Part shown: positions 45,051-57,302 of the stretch, piece after piece
Position numbering within the stretch: the stretch's first letter is position 1
Layout of the letters: the number at the start of each line of letters is the position of its first letter
Assembly (NCBI GenBank): GCA_020161615.1
Contig: JAIUPD010000003.1
Coordinates: forward strand, 62,001 to 126,000
DNA: 64,000 nt
Reading direction: 5' to 3'
DNA from: Pseudomonadota bacterium
GTDB lineage: Bacteria > Pseudomonadota > Alphaproteobacteria > Rhodobacterales > Rhodobacteraceae
Notes under the pieces: model-generated
What the model saw: the letters and a program-made list of their open reading frames with translations, nothing else
Databases searched by the model: none
What the model was told of the DNA's origin: nothing
Program-made: the position numbers and the translations under genes

Positions 45051-45624
45051 CCGACATCTCCGCAGGCGGTGGCGCGTCGGAAACCCAGATCACCGGCCCC
45101 TGCCCGGCCAAAGCTGCCCCGGTGGCATGATCGCCCTGCAGCATCGCCAGCCCCGCCCCCGCCGCGGGACCCAGCGCCCCCATCAGCGCATGGGCCGAGG
45201 GGGCAGCGCCCGGCGCGGGCTTCCACAGCAGCCCCTGCCCGGCCCCGGCGATCAGCAGCCCCGCCACCCGCGCCAGCGGCACCGCCGTGGCAGTCACCAG
45301 CACCGCGGGTCCGGCGAAGGGGAGCGTCCAATCCTCGGGCTCGGCCACCGGATCGCCCGCCGCCTCATAGGCGCGCAGCGCCCGCAGCAGCGGTGCGCTG
45401 GCGGCATAGGCCGCGCGCAAGGCCGCGCCCGAGGCCCGGGCGGGCTTCAGCCCCGCCCGGGCTCGCGCCACATCCCCCGCCTCGGCGCAGGCCAGCCGTG
45501 CCAGCGGCAGGCCGGGCACCGCGATCAGCCGGTCCGACAACGGCGCCATCCAGCGCCCGCCCAGATAGAGGACGAAAAGTCTCTCGCTCAGCTCGGCCCG
45601 GAAATCGGCGGCGGCGCCTTCCAC
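45010..45624 (-). CDS. Unknown protein, possibly aldehyde-dehydrogenase-derived
   Basis: The 204-residue frame has normal coding composition. It starts one base past the cvpA stop, so it is probably translated with cvpA. LYLGGRWMAPLSDRLIAVPG and GPAVLVTATAVPLARVAGLLIAGAGQGLLWKPAPGAAPSAHALM recall the beginning and cofactor region of aldehyde dehydrogenases, but the length is under half and no catalytic Cys or Glu motif is seen. It may be a degenerate or repurposed ALDH fragment. It overlaps ppk2 tail to tail. Confidence 0.6.
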   Translation of the reverse strand: MEGAAADFRAELSERLFVLYLGGRWMAPLSDRLIAVPGLPLARLACAEAGDVARARAGLKPARASGAALRAAYAASAPLLRALRAYEAAGDPVAEPEDWTLPFAGPAVLVTATAVPLARVAGLLIAGAGQGLLWKPAPGAAPSAHALMGALGPAAGAGLAMLQGDHATGAALAGQGPVIWVSDAPPPAEMSVSLRVPATDPHRR

Positions 45625-45625
45625 C

Positions 45626-46183
45626 TCAATTGGCGGTGCAGCTCGAGGTCAGTTCCTCGTAGCGGGCGACGATCCAGTTCGGCGCATCTTCGGGCAGATT
45701 CTCGGTGATCGCCGCCTCGACCCGCGAGAACAGCGCGATGGAGCGCGAATTGTCGATCATCGGCACCGTGCCCTCGGGCACCGCACGCTGGAAGACGATC
45801 AGCGCCACGGCGATCAGCAGGATCCCCCGCAACACACCAAAGAAGAAGCCGAGCCCCTGGTCGATCCCGCCCAAAGCCGAATTGCGGATCAGGCTGGAAA
45901 AGAGCGGCGTGAACAGCGCCATGACCACCAGCATCACGGCAAAGACCGCGGCAAAGGCGGCGATGATGGTCAATTCGCAGGAATCGCCCAGAATGTCGCC
46001 GACATAGGGGATCTCGCGCACCAGGGGCTCGACCGTCGGCGCCAGCACGAAGGCGACGATGGCGGCGACGACCCAGCCGGCGATGGCGAGGAGCTCGCGC
46101 ACCAGACCCCGCGAATAGGCCAGGATCGCCGAGACGACGATGACCAGCGCGACGGCCGCATCGACCAGGGTGAAAGTGTCCAT
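45626..46183 (-). CDS. cvpA: CvpA-family membrane protein
   Basis: The 185-residue protein has four helices and the CvpA pattern DAAVALVIVVSAILAYSRGLVRELLAIAGWVVA near residues 7-40 and GGIDQGLGFFFGVLRGILL. CvpA proteins affect envelope homeostasis and, in some bacteria, colicin V production. The start at 46183 has GGTAGGA upstream. It lies 43 bases behind radA. Confidence 0.9.
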   Translation of the reverse strand: MDTFTLVDAAVALVIVVSAILAYSRGLVRELLAIAGWVVAAIVAFVLAPTVEPLVREIPYVGDILGDSCELTIIAAFAAVFAVMLVVMALFTPLFSSLIRNSALGGIDQGLGFFFGVLRGILLIAVALIVFQRAVPEGTVPMIDNSRSIALFSRVEAAITENLPEDAPNWIVARYEELTSSCTAN

Positions 46184-46226
46184 TCCTACCGCTCCCTCGG
46201 GTCTCGACCCGTCTTCCGCCGGCGCC

Positions 46227-49932
<3,706 letters not shown>

Positions 49933-49941
49933 GGAAGTCGC

Positions 49942-50853
49942 ATGGTCGTCGCGGCCGTTCTTGCCGGCCTGATCCCCAGCTTCCTGCTGGTGGCTCTGGG
50001 CGGTCTGGTGCGCCAGCGGTTGTCCGAGAACGCCTGGACCGGCCTCGACCGGCTGAATTTCGAGATCCTGTTTCCGGCGCTGCTGTTCACCGCCGCCGCC
50101 AGCCGTCCGATGGATCTGGGCCGGGTGGCGGTGATCGGGCCGGCGGTCTGGGCGATCCTGACGCTGGGGCTGGTCGCGGGCTATGCCGCGCGGCGCTTCG
50201 GCCCGCCGCGGTTCCTCGATTTCGCCGGAAGCTGGCAGACGGCCTGGCGCTTCAACACGGCGATGGGATTCGTCGCGGTTGGCACGCTGAGCCTGGCCGA
50301 TGCCGGGATGATGGCCGTTGTGGCCGGGATGGCGGTGCCGCTGGCCAATATCTTTGCCGTGGGGGCGCTGTCGCGGGGCGGCGGGTTGGGGCTTTGGGCC
50401 ACGATCCGGCGGGTGGCGCTGAACCCGTTCCTGCTGGCCTCGGTCGCGGGCGTGCTGGTCGGCATCAGCGGCTGGACCCCGCCCGCGCTGATCCTCGGCC
50501 CGCTCGATCTGCTGGCGCAGGCGGCGATTCCCGTGGCGCTGCTGTCGGTCGGAGCGACGATGGATTGGCGGGCGCTGGGGCGGATGGATGCCTTCAGCGC
50601 CGTGCTGGTGGGGGTGAAGCTGCTGCTTCTGCCCGCCGCCACGCTGGGGGTCTGCCTGCTGCTGGGCACCGACCCCGGGCTCGCGCAGGTGCTGACCATG
50701 TTCGCGGCGCTGCCGACGGCCTCGGCCGCGCATGTCCTGGCCTCGGCTTTCGGCGCCGACCGGATGCGGGCGGCCACGGTGGTGGCGCAATCGACGCTTC
50801 TGTCGGCGCTCACACTGCCGCTCTGGATCTCGCTGGTTGAATTCTTGACCTGA
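49942..50853 (+). CDS. AEC-family transporter
   Basis: The 303-residue protein has ten helices and the auxin-efflux-carrier-type layout (LNFEILFPALLFTAAASRP in the first half, GLAQVLTMFAALPTASAAHVLASAFG in the second). It exports or exchanges a carboxylate such as malate or malonate. It starts 9 bases after fadH, with AAGGAAG overlapping that stop, so the two are co-transcribed. Confidence 0.87.
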   Translation: MVVAAVLAGLIPSFLLVALGGLVRQRLSENAWTGLDRLNFEILFPALLFTAAASRPMDLGRVAVIGPAVWAILTLGLVAGYAARRFGPPRFLDFAGSWQTAWRFNTAMGFVAVGTLSLADAGMMAVVAGMAVPLANIFAVGALSRGGGLGLWATIRRVALNPFLLASVAGVLVGISGWTPPALILGPLDLLAQAAIPVALLSVGATMDWRALGRMDAFSAVLVGVKLLLLPAATLGVCLLLGTDPGLAQVLTMFAALPTASAAHVLASAFGADRMRAATVVAQSTLLSALTLPLWISLVEFLT

Positions 50854-50901
50854 CGGACACAATCGCCGCGAGAACCGGAAACGATCCCCAAAGATCGTGA
50901 A

Positions 50902-50926
50902 AATTGTTCTGAATTTCCAGACAATT
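50902..50926. promoter_or_regulatory. Inverted repeat upstream of the LysR gene
   Basis: AATTGT at 50902-50907 and ACAATT at 50921-50926 flank a partly symmetrical CTG/CAG core in an AT-rich stretch 90 to 115 bases before the LysR start. It could be an autoregulatory LysR site. A separate ACGATC/GATCGT hairpin lies at 50881-50898 behind the AEC gene. Confidence 0.4.
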
Positions 50927-51015
50927 GTCCCACCAATACCCCGGCTGCGCCCAGATCGCGCCGCAATTGAGGTGTGTAACGGAAACATCGAAACAGTCTG
51001 GGTTACGGGTGAAGC

Positions 51016-51921
51016 ATGGACCGTCTGACCGAAATGGAAGCCTTTGCCACGGTGGTCGACCAGGGAGGATTCACCGATGCGGCGCGGAAGATGGGGATCT
51101 CGAAATCCGCCGTCTCGAAGCATGTCTCGTCGCTGGAAGCGCGCCTCGGCGCCCGCCTTCTGAACCGCACGACGCGGCGGGTCAGCCCGACCGAGATCGG
51201 CCTCGTCTATTACGACCGCGCCCGGCGGGTGCTGAACGACGCGGGCGAAGCCGACAGCATCGTCACCGCCATGCAATCGGCCCCCTCGGGCGTGTTGCGC
51301 ATGTCGGTCGCCACCGATTTCGGCGTCAGCCTGCTGTCGCCGGTGCTGGACGAATTCCTGACCGAATTCCCGGAAATCAGCGTCAACATGGTGCTGAAGA
51401 ACCGCTATGTGGAGCTGATCAGCGAAGGCTTCGACATGTCGATCCGCGTGGGCGAGATGGAGGACAGTTCGCTCCGCGCCCGCAAGATCACCGAGACGAC
51501 ACAGCGCCTGATCGCCGCGCCGCGCTATTTCAAGGCCCATGGCCGGCCGGTCCGCATCGACGACCTGAACGAACACCGGCTGTTGCATTATTCCAACCAG
51601 GCCAGCGCCAACGTCTGGAAGATCACCGCCCCCTCGGGCGAGGTGCGGCAGGTGCGGGGCACCGGCTGGCTCACGGTCAATGACGGGCAATCGCTGCTCA
51701 ACGCCGCCGTGAAGGGCCTCGGCATCGCCTATCTGCCGAGCTTCCTGTACCACGAGGCCATGGCGCGGGGTCTGGTCGAGGATGTGATCCCCGAACTGCC
51801 GCCGACCACGCTGGGCATCTATGCCGTCTATCCGCCCGGCCGCTTCACGCAGCCCAAGGTGCGGGCTTTCATCGATTTCCTGGTCGAGCGTTTCGCCGAC
51901 AAGGGCCCCGATATCTGGTGA
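51016..51921 (+). CDS. LysR-family transcriptional regulator
   Basis: The 301-residue protein has an N-terminal LysR helix-turn-helix (MEAFATVVDQGGFTDAARKMGISKSAVSKHVSSLEARLGARLLNRTTR) and the usual effector domain. The SAVSKHV recognition helix and GLGIAYLPSFL segment place it near the CrgA/PtxR-like group. Its targets are unknown; the AEC transporter and flavoenzyme upstream are candidates. A strong terminator follows. Confidence 0.92.
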   Translation: MDRLTEMEAFATVVDQGGFTDAARKMGISKSAVSKHVSSLEARLGARLLNRTTRRVSPTEIGLVYYDRARRVLNDAGEADSIVTAMQSAPSGVLRMSVATDFGVSLLSPVLDEFLTEFPEISVNMVLKNRYVELISEGFDMSIRVGEMEDSSLRARKITETTQRLIAAPRYFKAHGRPVRIDDLNEHRLLHYSNQASANVWKITAPSGEVRQVRGTGWLTVNDGQSLLNAAVKGLGIAYLPSFLYHEAMARGLVEDVIPELPPTTLGIYAVYPPGRFTQPKVRAFIDFLVERFADKGPDIW

Positions 51922-51964
51922 GTTTCCTGCTCTGACCTTGTTCCCTCAGGTCAGAGGATTGACC

Positions 51965-51993
51965 TGGCCGGCCGAAAGGCCGGCCATTTTTTT
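51965..51993 (+). terminator. Intrinsic terminator of the LysR gene
   Basis: A perfect 9-bp stem TGGCCGGCC/GGCCGGCCA with GAAA tetraloop is followed by seven T residues. It lies 44 bases after the LysR stop and is the best terminator in the window. Confidence 0.95.
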
Positions 51994-52024
51994 GGCGCGA
52001 TGAGGCCCGCGCGGGACCGGGGGC

Positions 52025-52165
52025 TTACTTCTTGCCGCCCTTGACCGGCGCGCTGCCGCCCTTGCCGGTGCTCAAGGGCGTGACCGACCCCTTGTCGACG
52101 CTGCCGGCGTTCGTGCGGGTCAGGCCGCCGCTGGCTCCGTTGCCGCCTTTGCTGTCCTTGCTCAT
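52025..52165 (-). CDS. Lys/Gly-rich micro-protein (46 aa), paralogue 1
   Basis: The product is a basic, low-complexity 46-residue protein ending SAPVKGGKK and beginning MSKDSKGGNGASGG. Codon choice is GC-rich as in real genes and AAAGGA stands before the start. An in-frame ATG at 52204 with AGGA upstream would add 13 residues (MTNESEIRKGYQG), but these use atypical codons. It shares composition and C-terminal VKG..GKK with the 36-residue protein at 52408-52518. I know no function; such proteins may bind nucleic acid or be disordered stress proteins. Confidence 0.6.
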   Translation of the reverse strand: MSKDSKGGNGASGGLTRTNAGSVDKGSVTPLSTGKGGSAPVKGGKK

Positions 52166-52327
52166 GCCCTGGTATCCTTTCCGTATCTCTGATTCGTTGG
52201 TCATAATGCGTTCCTGCCGATGACGCGGATCGGGTCGCGCGGACCGGCGCCGACCGAAAGACAGGCCGACGCTGCCAGCCTAGCGCAATCGGCGAGCGGG
52301 TCAAAAGCAAAGAGCGGCAGCGCAGAC

Positions 52328-52354
52328 AAAAGCCCGGCACCTGGGGTGCCGGGC
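52328..52354 (-). terminator. Intrinsic terminator behind micro-protein 2
   Basis: A perfect 10-bp stem GCCCGGCACC/GGTGCCGGGC with loop TGG is followed, reading leftward, by TTTT. It lies 54 bases after the stop of the 36-residue gene, which supports that gene being expressed as its own unit. Confidence 0.8.
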
Positions 52355-52407
52355 AGGTCATTCCTGAACGCGGGTCGGATGCGCGACTTACGCGCCCCGC
52401 CCTGGCC

Positions 52408-52518
52408 TCACTTCTTGCCGCCGGTGCCCTTGACAGGCGCCGCGCCCTTGGCCGGTGCGCCCTTGGCCGGGGCTCCCTTGCCGCTGCCTTTGGGATCTGC
52501 CTTCTTGGTGTCAGCCAT
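52408..52518 (-). CDS. Lys/Gly/Ala/Pro-rich micro-protein (36 aa), paralogue 2
   Basis: The 36-residue product starts MADTKKADPKGSGKGA, holds KGAPAKGAPAKGAAPVKG repeats of an AP-KGA unit and ends TGGKK. About a quarter of residues are lysine and none are aromatic. AGGAGGAG lies eight bases before the start, and a strong terminator follows, so a gene is likely in spite of its size. The repeat resembles the tails of histone H1-like proteins. It is a likely paralogue of the protein at 52025-52165. Confidence 0.65.
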   Translation of the reverse strand: MADTKKADPKGSGKGAPAKGAPAKGAAPVKGTGGKK

Positions 52519-52696
52519 CTCCGCTCCTCCTGTGCGGAACCCCTCTGCCCGGCGGGGATATCCCGCGCGGGGGGAGGGCATGGGCCGCAGCGCGGCCCGT
52601 GACAAAGACGATATACCCGGCGCTGATTCCGTCAATAGATCCAGTACACTGCCCCCTCATCGGCGGGGGAAATCCGCCACCCCGGCCGCCCTGCCC

Positions 52697-54088
52697 TCAG
52701 GCAACGCGCAGATAGGCGGTGAGACCGGTCTTCTGATGCTCGATGACATGGCAGTGAAAGGCCCAATCGCCGGGATTGTCGGCGACGAGCACCACCTCCA
52801 TCGTCTCCTCGGCCAGCAGCATCGCGGTATCGACCCAATTGCCCGAAACCGCCCGCCGGTTCGAGCGCAGGGGCTTGAAGACCAGGCCGTGCAGGTGGAT
52901 CGGGTGGTCGTTCGGGCTCTCGTTCCTGAGCCGGAGGATATAGCTTTGCCCCAGCCGGAGTTCCGCCAGAGGCCCGGTGCCCGAGGCATCGCCGGGCCAG
53001 GCCACCCGGTTGATCGACCAGAACGTATAGCCCAGCGAGCCGCAGAAGCCGTTATTGACCGGCGCGTCGCTGGGCGACCAGCCGAAGACGAAGTCCAGAA
53101 CCTCGGCCCCGGTCACGTCGGGCTCGGGCAGCGGGTTGGGCGCCAGCGGCGCAAGATCACCGAGGTCGCGGCGCAGATCCGCCCCGACCGCGCGCAGCCT
53201 GAGCAGCACGCGCGGCCCGCCCGGCTGGTCGTTAAGAACCGCCAGTTCCGCCCCCTCCTGCCCCGGCGCCCGGATCGCCAGGTCGGCGCGCTGCCCGCAT
53301 CCCAGCACCAGCGGCGCCTCGGCCGAGGGCCAGAGCACCGGGTCGAGCACCGGATGGCCGTCCAGCGCGATCACCCGCCCCTCGGTCCCCGGCACCTGCA
53401 GCCGGTAGATGCGGGTCGTATCCGTCGCCGCCAGCCTCAGCCGCACAAGACCGCCCGCGGGCACGTCATAGACCGGCTCCGAGGCCCAATTCGCGGTCAT
53501 CAGCGTCCCGAAGGTGCCGTTCCGCGCCGCGCCCCTTGCCGTGTAGAGGTCGATGAACTGGCTGTCCTCGCCCAGCCGCCAGTCGCGCAGATTGACCGGA
53601 AGGTCGAGGTCGAAGGCGGGGTCGCGCTCGTCCTCGACGATCAGCAGGCCGGTCAGGCCCTTGGCCATCTGCTCCATGGTGGTGCAATGCGGGTGATACC
53701 AGAAGGTCCCGGCATCCTGCGGCGTGAACGCATAGGTGTAGCGGTCGCCCTGCCCCAGCGGCACCTGGGTCAGATAGGGCACGCCATCCATGACATTGGG
53801 CAACCTGAGCCCGTGCCAATGCATCGAGGTATAGGCGTCGAGCGTGTTCAGCACCTCGGCCTGGAAGGGCTGGCCGCGGCTGAGGCGCAGGACCGGCGGC
53901 GGGGCATCGGGCGAGAGGCTGACCATGCCTTCGGTCGGCGTCGATTCAAGCGCGTAGCGGGCATTCTGGATGGTCAGCGCCAGCGGTTCGGCCTTTGCCT
54001 GCCGCCCGAGGCCCAGCCCGCCCAGGAGCGAGAGCCCGGCGAGGCCCGAGGTGGCGAGGAACTGGCGGCGATTCATGGCGAAGCTCAT
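52697..54088 (-). CDS. Multicopper oxidase with Tat signal
   Basis: The 463-residue periplasmic oxidase has a Tat signal (NRRQFLATSGLAGLSLLGG, residues 6-24). The four copper motifs are H90-W-H92-G, H132-P-H134, HPIHLHG and HCHVIEHQKTGL. The last ends in Leu at the axial type 1 position, typical of higher-potential laccase-like enzymes. It oxidises a substrate (metal ion or phenol) and reduces oxygen to water. No Met-rich CueO insert is obvious, so a copper-defence role is unproven. Confidence 0.92.
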   Translation of the reverse strand: MSFAMNRRQFLATSGLAGLSLLGGLGLGRQAKAEPLALTIQNARYALESTPTEGMVSLSPDAPPPVLRLSRGQPFQAEVLNTLDAYTSMHWHGLRLPNVMDGVPYLTQVPLGQGDRYTYAFTPQDAGTFWYHPHCTTMEQMAKGLTGLLIVEDERDPAFDLDLPVNLRDWRLGEDSQFIDLYTARGAARNGTFGTLMTANWASEPVYDVPAGGLVRLRLAATDTTRIYRLQVPGTEGRVIALDGHPVLDPVLWPSAEAPLVLGCGQRADLAIRAPGQEGAELAVLNDQPGGPRVLLRLRAVGADLRRDLGDLAPLAPNPLPEPDVTGAEVLDFVFGWSPSDAPVNNGFCGSLGYTFWSINRVAWPGDASGTGPLAELRLGQSYILRLRNESPNDHPIHLHGLVFKPLRSNRRAVSGNWVDTAMLLAEETMEVVLVADNPGDWAFHCHVIEHQKTGLTAYLRVA

Positions 54089-54160
54089 GGCGCGACTCCC
54101 GGCGTTACCTGAGTCTTTCTATCAGAGTTGAGCGGCAGGGCGAGATCCGCTGATGTCGCA

Positions 54161-54320
54161 CCCCGGGGGACGGACGAAGGGGGCCGTCTGCCCCCCCTCT
54201 TGGCCTGACGGCTGTCCGGCCCGGCGCTTGCGCGCCGGGCGTTCGGGCCTGACGACGCGCCACCGGCGCCTCGTCCGCGCGGCCCTCACCCCCGAGGATA
54301 TTATGCGCAAAGATGCGCGG
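54161..54320. repeat. Intergenic palindromic element, copy 7 (orphan right-pointing half)
   Basis: GGGGGCCGTCTGCCCCCC, a GCCCGGCGC/GCGCCGGGC hairpin and the tail CCCCCGAGGATATTATGCGC with CAAAGATG form a right-pointing half. Both flanking genes run leftward, so no rightward gene ends in front of it. This again argues against a simple terminator. No partner half is visible in the gap. Confidence 0.65.
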
Positions 54321-54338
54321 TTTGACGATGGCAATCCC

Positions 54339-55841
54339 TCAGACGTCAAACTTCACGCCCTGCGCCAGCGGCAGGCTGGCCGAGTAGTTCACCGTATTGG
54401 TGGCGCGGCGCATGTAGCCTTTCCAGGCGTCCGACCCCGATTCGCGCCCGCCGCCGGTCTCTTTCTCACCGCCGAAGGCGCCACCGATCTCGGCGCCCGA
54501 GGGGCCGATGTTGACATTGGCGATGCCGCAATCCGAGCGTTGCAGGAAATCCTCGGCCTCGCGCAGGTTCAGGGTGAAGATGCAGGACGACAGGCCCTGT
54601 GGCACGCCGTTCTGCAGCGCGATGGCTTCGTCCAGCGTCTCGTAGCCCATGACATAGAGGATGGGGGCGAAGGTTTCCTCGCGCACCACGGCGGTCTGGG
54701 CGGGCATCTCGACGATCGCGGGCTCGACATAGGACCCGCCCTGCGGGGCGTTGGCTGCGGCCCGGCCGCCGTGGACGATGCCGCCCTCGGCCCGGGCCTG
54801 TTCCAGCGCCGCCTGCATTCGGGCCTGGGCGCCCGCGTCGATCAGGGGGCCGACCAGCGTGGTGCCCTTGCGCGGATCGCCCACGGGCAGGCTGGCATAG
54901 GCGCGGATCAGCCGTTCGACCAGCTGGTCGCGGACCGAATGATGGGCGATCAGGCGGCGCAGCGAGGTGCAGCGCTGGCCCGCCGTGCCGACGGCCGAGA
55001 AGACGATGGCGCGCACCGCCATGTCGAGGTCAGCGGAGGGCGCGACGATCATCGCGTTGTTGCCGCCGAGTTCCAGGATCGATCGGCCGAAGCGTTTCGC
55101 CACCTCGGGCCCGACGATGCGGCCCATGCGGGTAGAGCCGGTGGCCGAGACGATCGGCACCTCGGGCGAGGCGGTCAGCGCCGCGCCCAGCTCGGCCCCG
55201 CCCACCACCACCTGCATCAGCCCCTCGGGCGCGTCGCCGAAGCGGGCCAGCGCCCGCTCGAAGATCTTCGCGCAGGCCAGCGCAGTAAGGGGCGTCTTCT
55301 CGGACGGTTTCCAGATCACCGGATCGCCGCAGACCAAGGCCAGCGCCGCGTTCCACGACCAGACGGCGACGGGGAAGTTGAAGGCAGTAATGACGGCGCA
55401 GGGGCCCATCGGATGCCAGGTCTCGCGCATCACATGGCCGGGGCGTTCGGAGGCGATGGTCAGCCCGTAGAGTTGACGCGAGAGGCCGACGGCGAAGTCG
55501 CAGATGTCGATCATCTCCTGCACCTCGCCCAGCCCCTCGGAGACGATCTTGCCCGCTTCCAGCGTGACCAGCGCGCCGAGCGCCGCTTTCGAGGCGCGCA
55601 GCTCTTCGCCCAGCAAGCGCACCAGCTCGCCCCGGCGCGGAGCCGGAACCGTCTTCCACGCGGCAAAGGCCGATTGCGAGCGGGCGATGACGGCGGGCAT
55701 GTCGGCGGCCGCGGTCTCGGTCAGGCGGGCGATCTCGGCCCCGTCGATGGGGCTGTGGACGGCCAGCGTGCCACCGTTGAGCGTGGCGGCGTCGAGACCG
55801 CAGGCAGCGAGGATCTCGGCGGCGGTGGACAGGTCGGTCAT
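54339..55841 (-). CDS. ALDH7-type dehydrogenase (aminoadipate-semialdehyde dehydrogenase-like)
   Basis: The 500-residue NAD-dependent enzyme has FNFPVAVWSWN, KPSEKTPLT, GSTRMGRIVG, catalytic Glu in LELGGNNA and catalytic Cys in GTAGQRCTS, and the C-terminal ALDH7 block FGGEKETGGGRESGSDAWKGYMRR. ALDH7 members oxidise alpha-aminoadipic semialdehyde in lysine breakdown. The start at 55841 has GGAGA upstream; the frame stays open for over 400 more codons, but that part is not ALDH and overlaps other genes. Confidence 0.9.
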   Translation of the reverse strand: MTDLSTAAEILAACGLDAATLNGGTLAVHSPIDGAEIARLTETAAADMPAVIARSQSAFAAWKTVPAPRRGELVRLLGEELRASKAALGALVTLEAGKIVSEGLGEVQEMIDICDFAVGLSRQLYGLTIASERPGHVMRETWHPMGPCAVITAFNFPVAVWSWNAALALVCGDPVIWKPSEKTPLTALACAKIFERALARFGDAPEGLMQVVVGGAELGAALTASPEVPIVSATGSTRMGRIVGPEVAKRFGRSILELGGNNAMIVAPSADLDMAVRAIVFSAVGTAGQRCTSLRRLIAHHSVRDQLVERLIRAYASLPVGDPRKGTTLVGPLIDAGAQARMQAALEQARAEGGIVHGGRAAANAPQGGSYVEPAIVEMPAQTAVVREETFAPILYVMGYETLDEAIALQNGVPQGLSSCIFTLNLREAEDFLQRSDCGIANVNIGPSGAEIGGAFGGEKETGGGRESGSDAWKGYMRRATNTVNYSASLPLAQGVKFDV

Positions 55842-55902
55842 GAGAAATCTCCGGGTCTTTGTGGCCCGGAGGATAGGCGTCCGGGCGCCCGGGCGAAAGG
55901 GG

Positions 55903-56217
55903 TCACCGCCGCTCAGGCGGCACCCCGACGAGGCGGTTGACCATCTCGGCAATCTCGGCCGCGCTCCAGGGCGAGTGGTGGCGGCGGGTGGCGCCCGGGT
56001 GATGGGCCAGCCCCAGCGCCTTGCCCGCGCGGTGGTTCTGCCGGGGCCGGATCGGGCGCGGCCGGAGATTGCCGCCGCAGGTCGGGCAGACATCGCGCAA
56101 CACCTGCTCGGCGCAATCGGCGCAATAGGTGCATTCGTAGCTGCAGATCCGGGCCTCGGCCGAGTCGGGCGGCAGGTCGCGGTCGCAAAGCTCGCAATTG
56201 GGGCGCAGGTCGAGCAT
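55903..56217 (-). CDS. DUF1272-domain putative zinc-binding protein
   Basis: The 104-residue protein opens MLDLRPNCELCDRDLPP and has CSYECTYCADCAE and CPTCGG, giving eight or so cysteines for two zinc sites in the first 50 residues. The second half is basic with a PWSAAEIAEMVNRLVG helix. DUF1272 has no known function. It lies 61 bases upstream of the ALDH gene in the same direction and is divergent from the GlxA-type regulator. Confidence 0.8.
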   Translation of the reverse strand: MLDLRPNCELCDRDLPPDSAEARICSYECTYCADCAEQVLRDVCPTCGGNLRPRPIRPRQNHRAGKALGLAHHPGATRRHHSPWSAAEIAEMVNRLVGVPPERR

Positions 56218-56276
56218 GGGTTCCTCCAGGGTTGGCCCCCTTGATGACAGGCCTGCGGCCCGGCAGAAATGACAAC

Positions 56277-57230
56277 ATGCCCTCCGATTCCGCCATGATC
56301 GCGTTCTTCCTGTTCCCCGGAACCAAGCTTCTGGACGTGACCGGCCCGTTGCAGGTCTTCGCCGATGCGCGGCCGGGGTATCGGGTTGCGCTGACCTCGG
56401 CCAGCGGGGGGCGGATCGTCACCGATACCGGCGTGGCGCTGGAGACGGTGCCGCTGGCGGCAGCGGGGCCCATCGACACGCTCATCGTTTCGGGCGGGGA
56501 GGCGGCGCGGGGCGCAGCGGCGGATCCTGTGCTGCAGGTGGCGCTGGCGCAGGCGGTGCCGGGGGTGCGGCGGCTGGGGTCCGTCTGCGTCGGCGCCTTC
56601 ATCCTGGCGGCGGGCGGCTGGCTCTCCGGGCGGCGCGCGGTCACGCATTGGGAATACTGCGACCGGCTGGCGGCAGGCTGGCCCGAGGTCAGGGTCGAGC
56701 CCGACGCGATCTTTACCGAGGACCGGGGCGTCTGGACCTCGGCCGGGGTAACGGCCGGGATCGACATGGCCCTGGCCATGGTGGAACAGGATCGCGGCCG
56801 GGCCGAGGCTTTGCGGCTGGCGCGCGACATGGTGCTGTACCTCAAGCGGCCCGGCGGGCAACGGCAGTTCAGCCAGCCGCTGCGGCAGCAGATGGCGGCG
56901 CGGGACGGAAGGTTCGAGGGGCTGACAGGCTGGATCGCCGACCATCTGGCCGCGGATCTGTCGGTCCCGGCGCTGGCGGCGCGGGCGGGCATGTCCGAAC
57001 GCAGCTTCGCCCGGCTCTTTCGGCAGGTGACGGGCCTTCCCCCGGCCCGCTACGTCGAGGAAGCGCGGGTCGAGGCCGCGGCCGAGGCGCTGGCACGGGG
57101 CGAGGTCACCCGCAAGCAGGCGGTCGCGGCCTTTGGCTTCGGCCAGGAGGAACGCATGCGGCGGGCGTTTCACCGCTGCAAGGGGGTGGCGCCCTCGGCC
57201 TGGCAGGAGCGGTTCGGTACGAAACCTTGA
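56277..57230 (+). CDS. GlxA-type AraC-family regulator (DJ-1 plus AraC domains)
   Basis: The 317-residue protein has an N-terminal DJ-1/PfpI-like domain (FFLFPGTKLLDVTGPLQVF, and GSVCVGAFILAAGGWLSGRRAVTHW with the nucleophile-elbow Cys) and a C-terminal AraC double helix-turn-helix (DLSVPALAARAGMSERSFARLFRQVTG). Such regulators often control amine or methylated-amino-acid use; the inducer here is unknown. The start at 56277 is one of three close ATGs and has no strong ribosome site. Confidence 0.88.
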   Translation: MPSDSAMIAFFLFPGTKLLDVTGPLQVFADARPGYRVALTSASGGRIVTDTGVALETVPLAAAGPIDTLIVSGGEAARGAAADPVLQVALAQAVPGVRRLGSVCVGAFILAAGGWLSGRRAVTHWEYCDRLAAGWPEVRVEPDAIFTEDRGVWTSAGVTAGIDMALAMVEQDRGRAEALRLARDMVLYLKRPGGQRQFSQPLRQQMAARDGRFEGLTGWIADHLAADLSVPALAARAGMSERSFARLFRQVTGLPPARYVEEARVEAAAEALARGEVTRKQAVAAFGFGQEERMRRAFHRCKGVAPSAWQERFGTKP

Positions 57231-57302
57231 CCGCATGGCGTCTTGTCCCCGGGGCGGGAGTGCCTATTCTGGGATTCCGTCCAAACGACCTGGGGGTCGC
57301 CG

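Noticed and set aside
55842-57236. Upstream extension of the ALDH frame to 965 codons
   Set aside because: The extra N-terminal part has no ALDH homology, runs antisense to the GlxA-type gene and overlaps the DUF1272 gene. The start with a ribosome site is at 55841.
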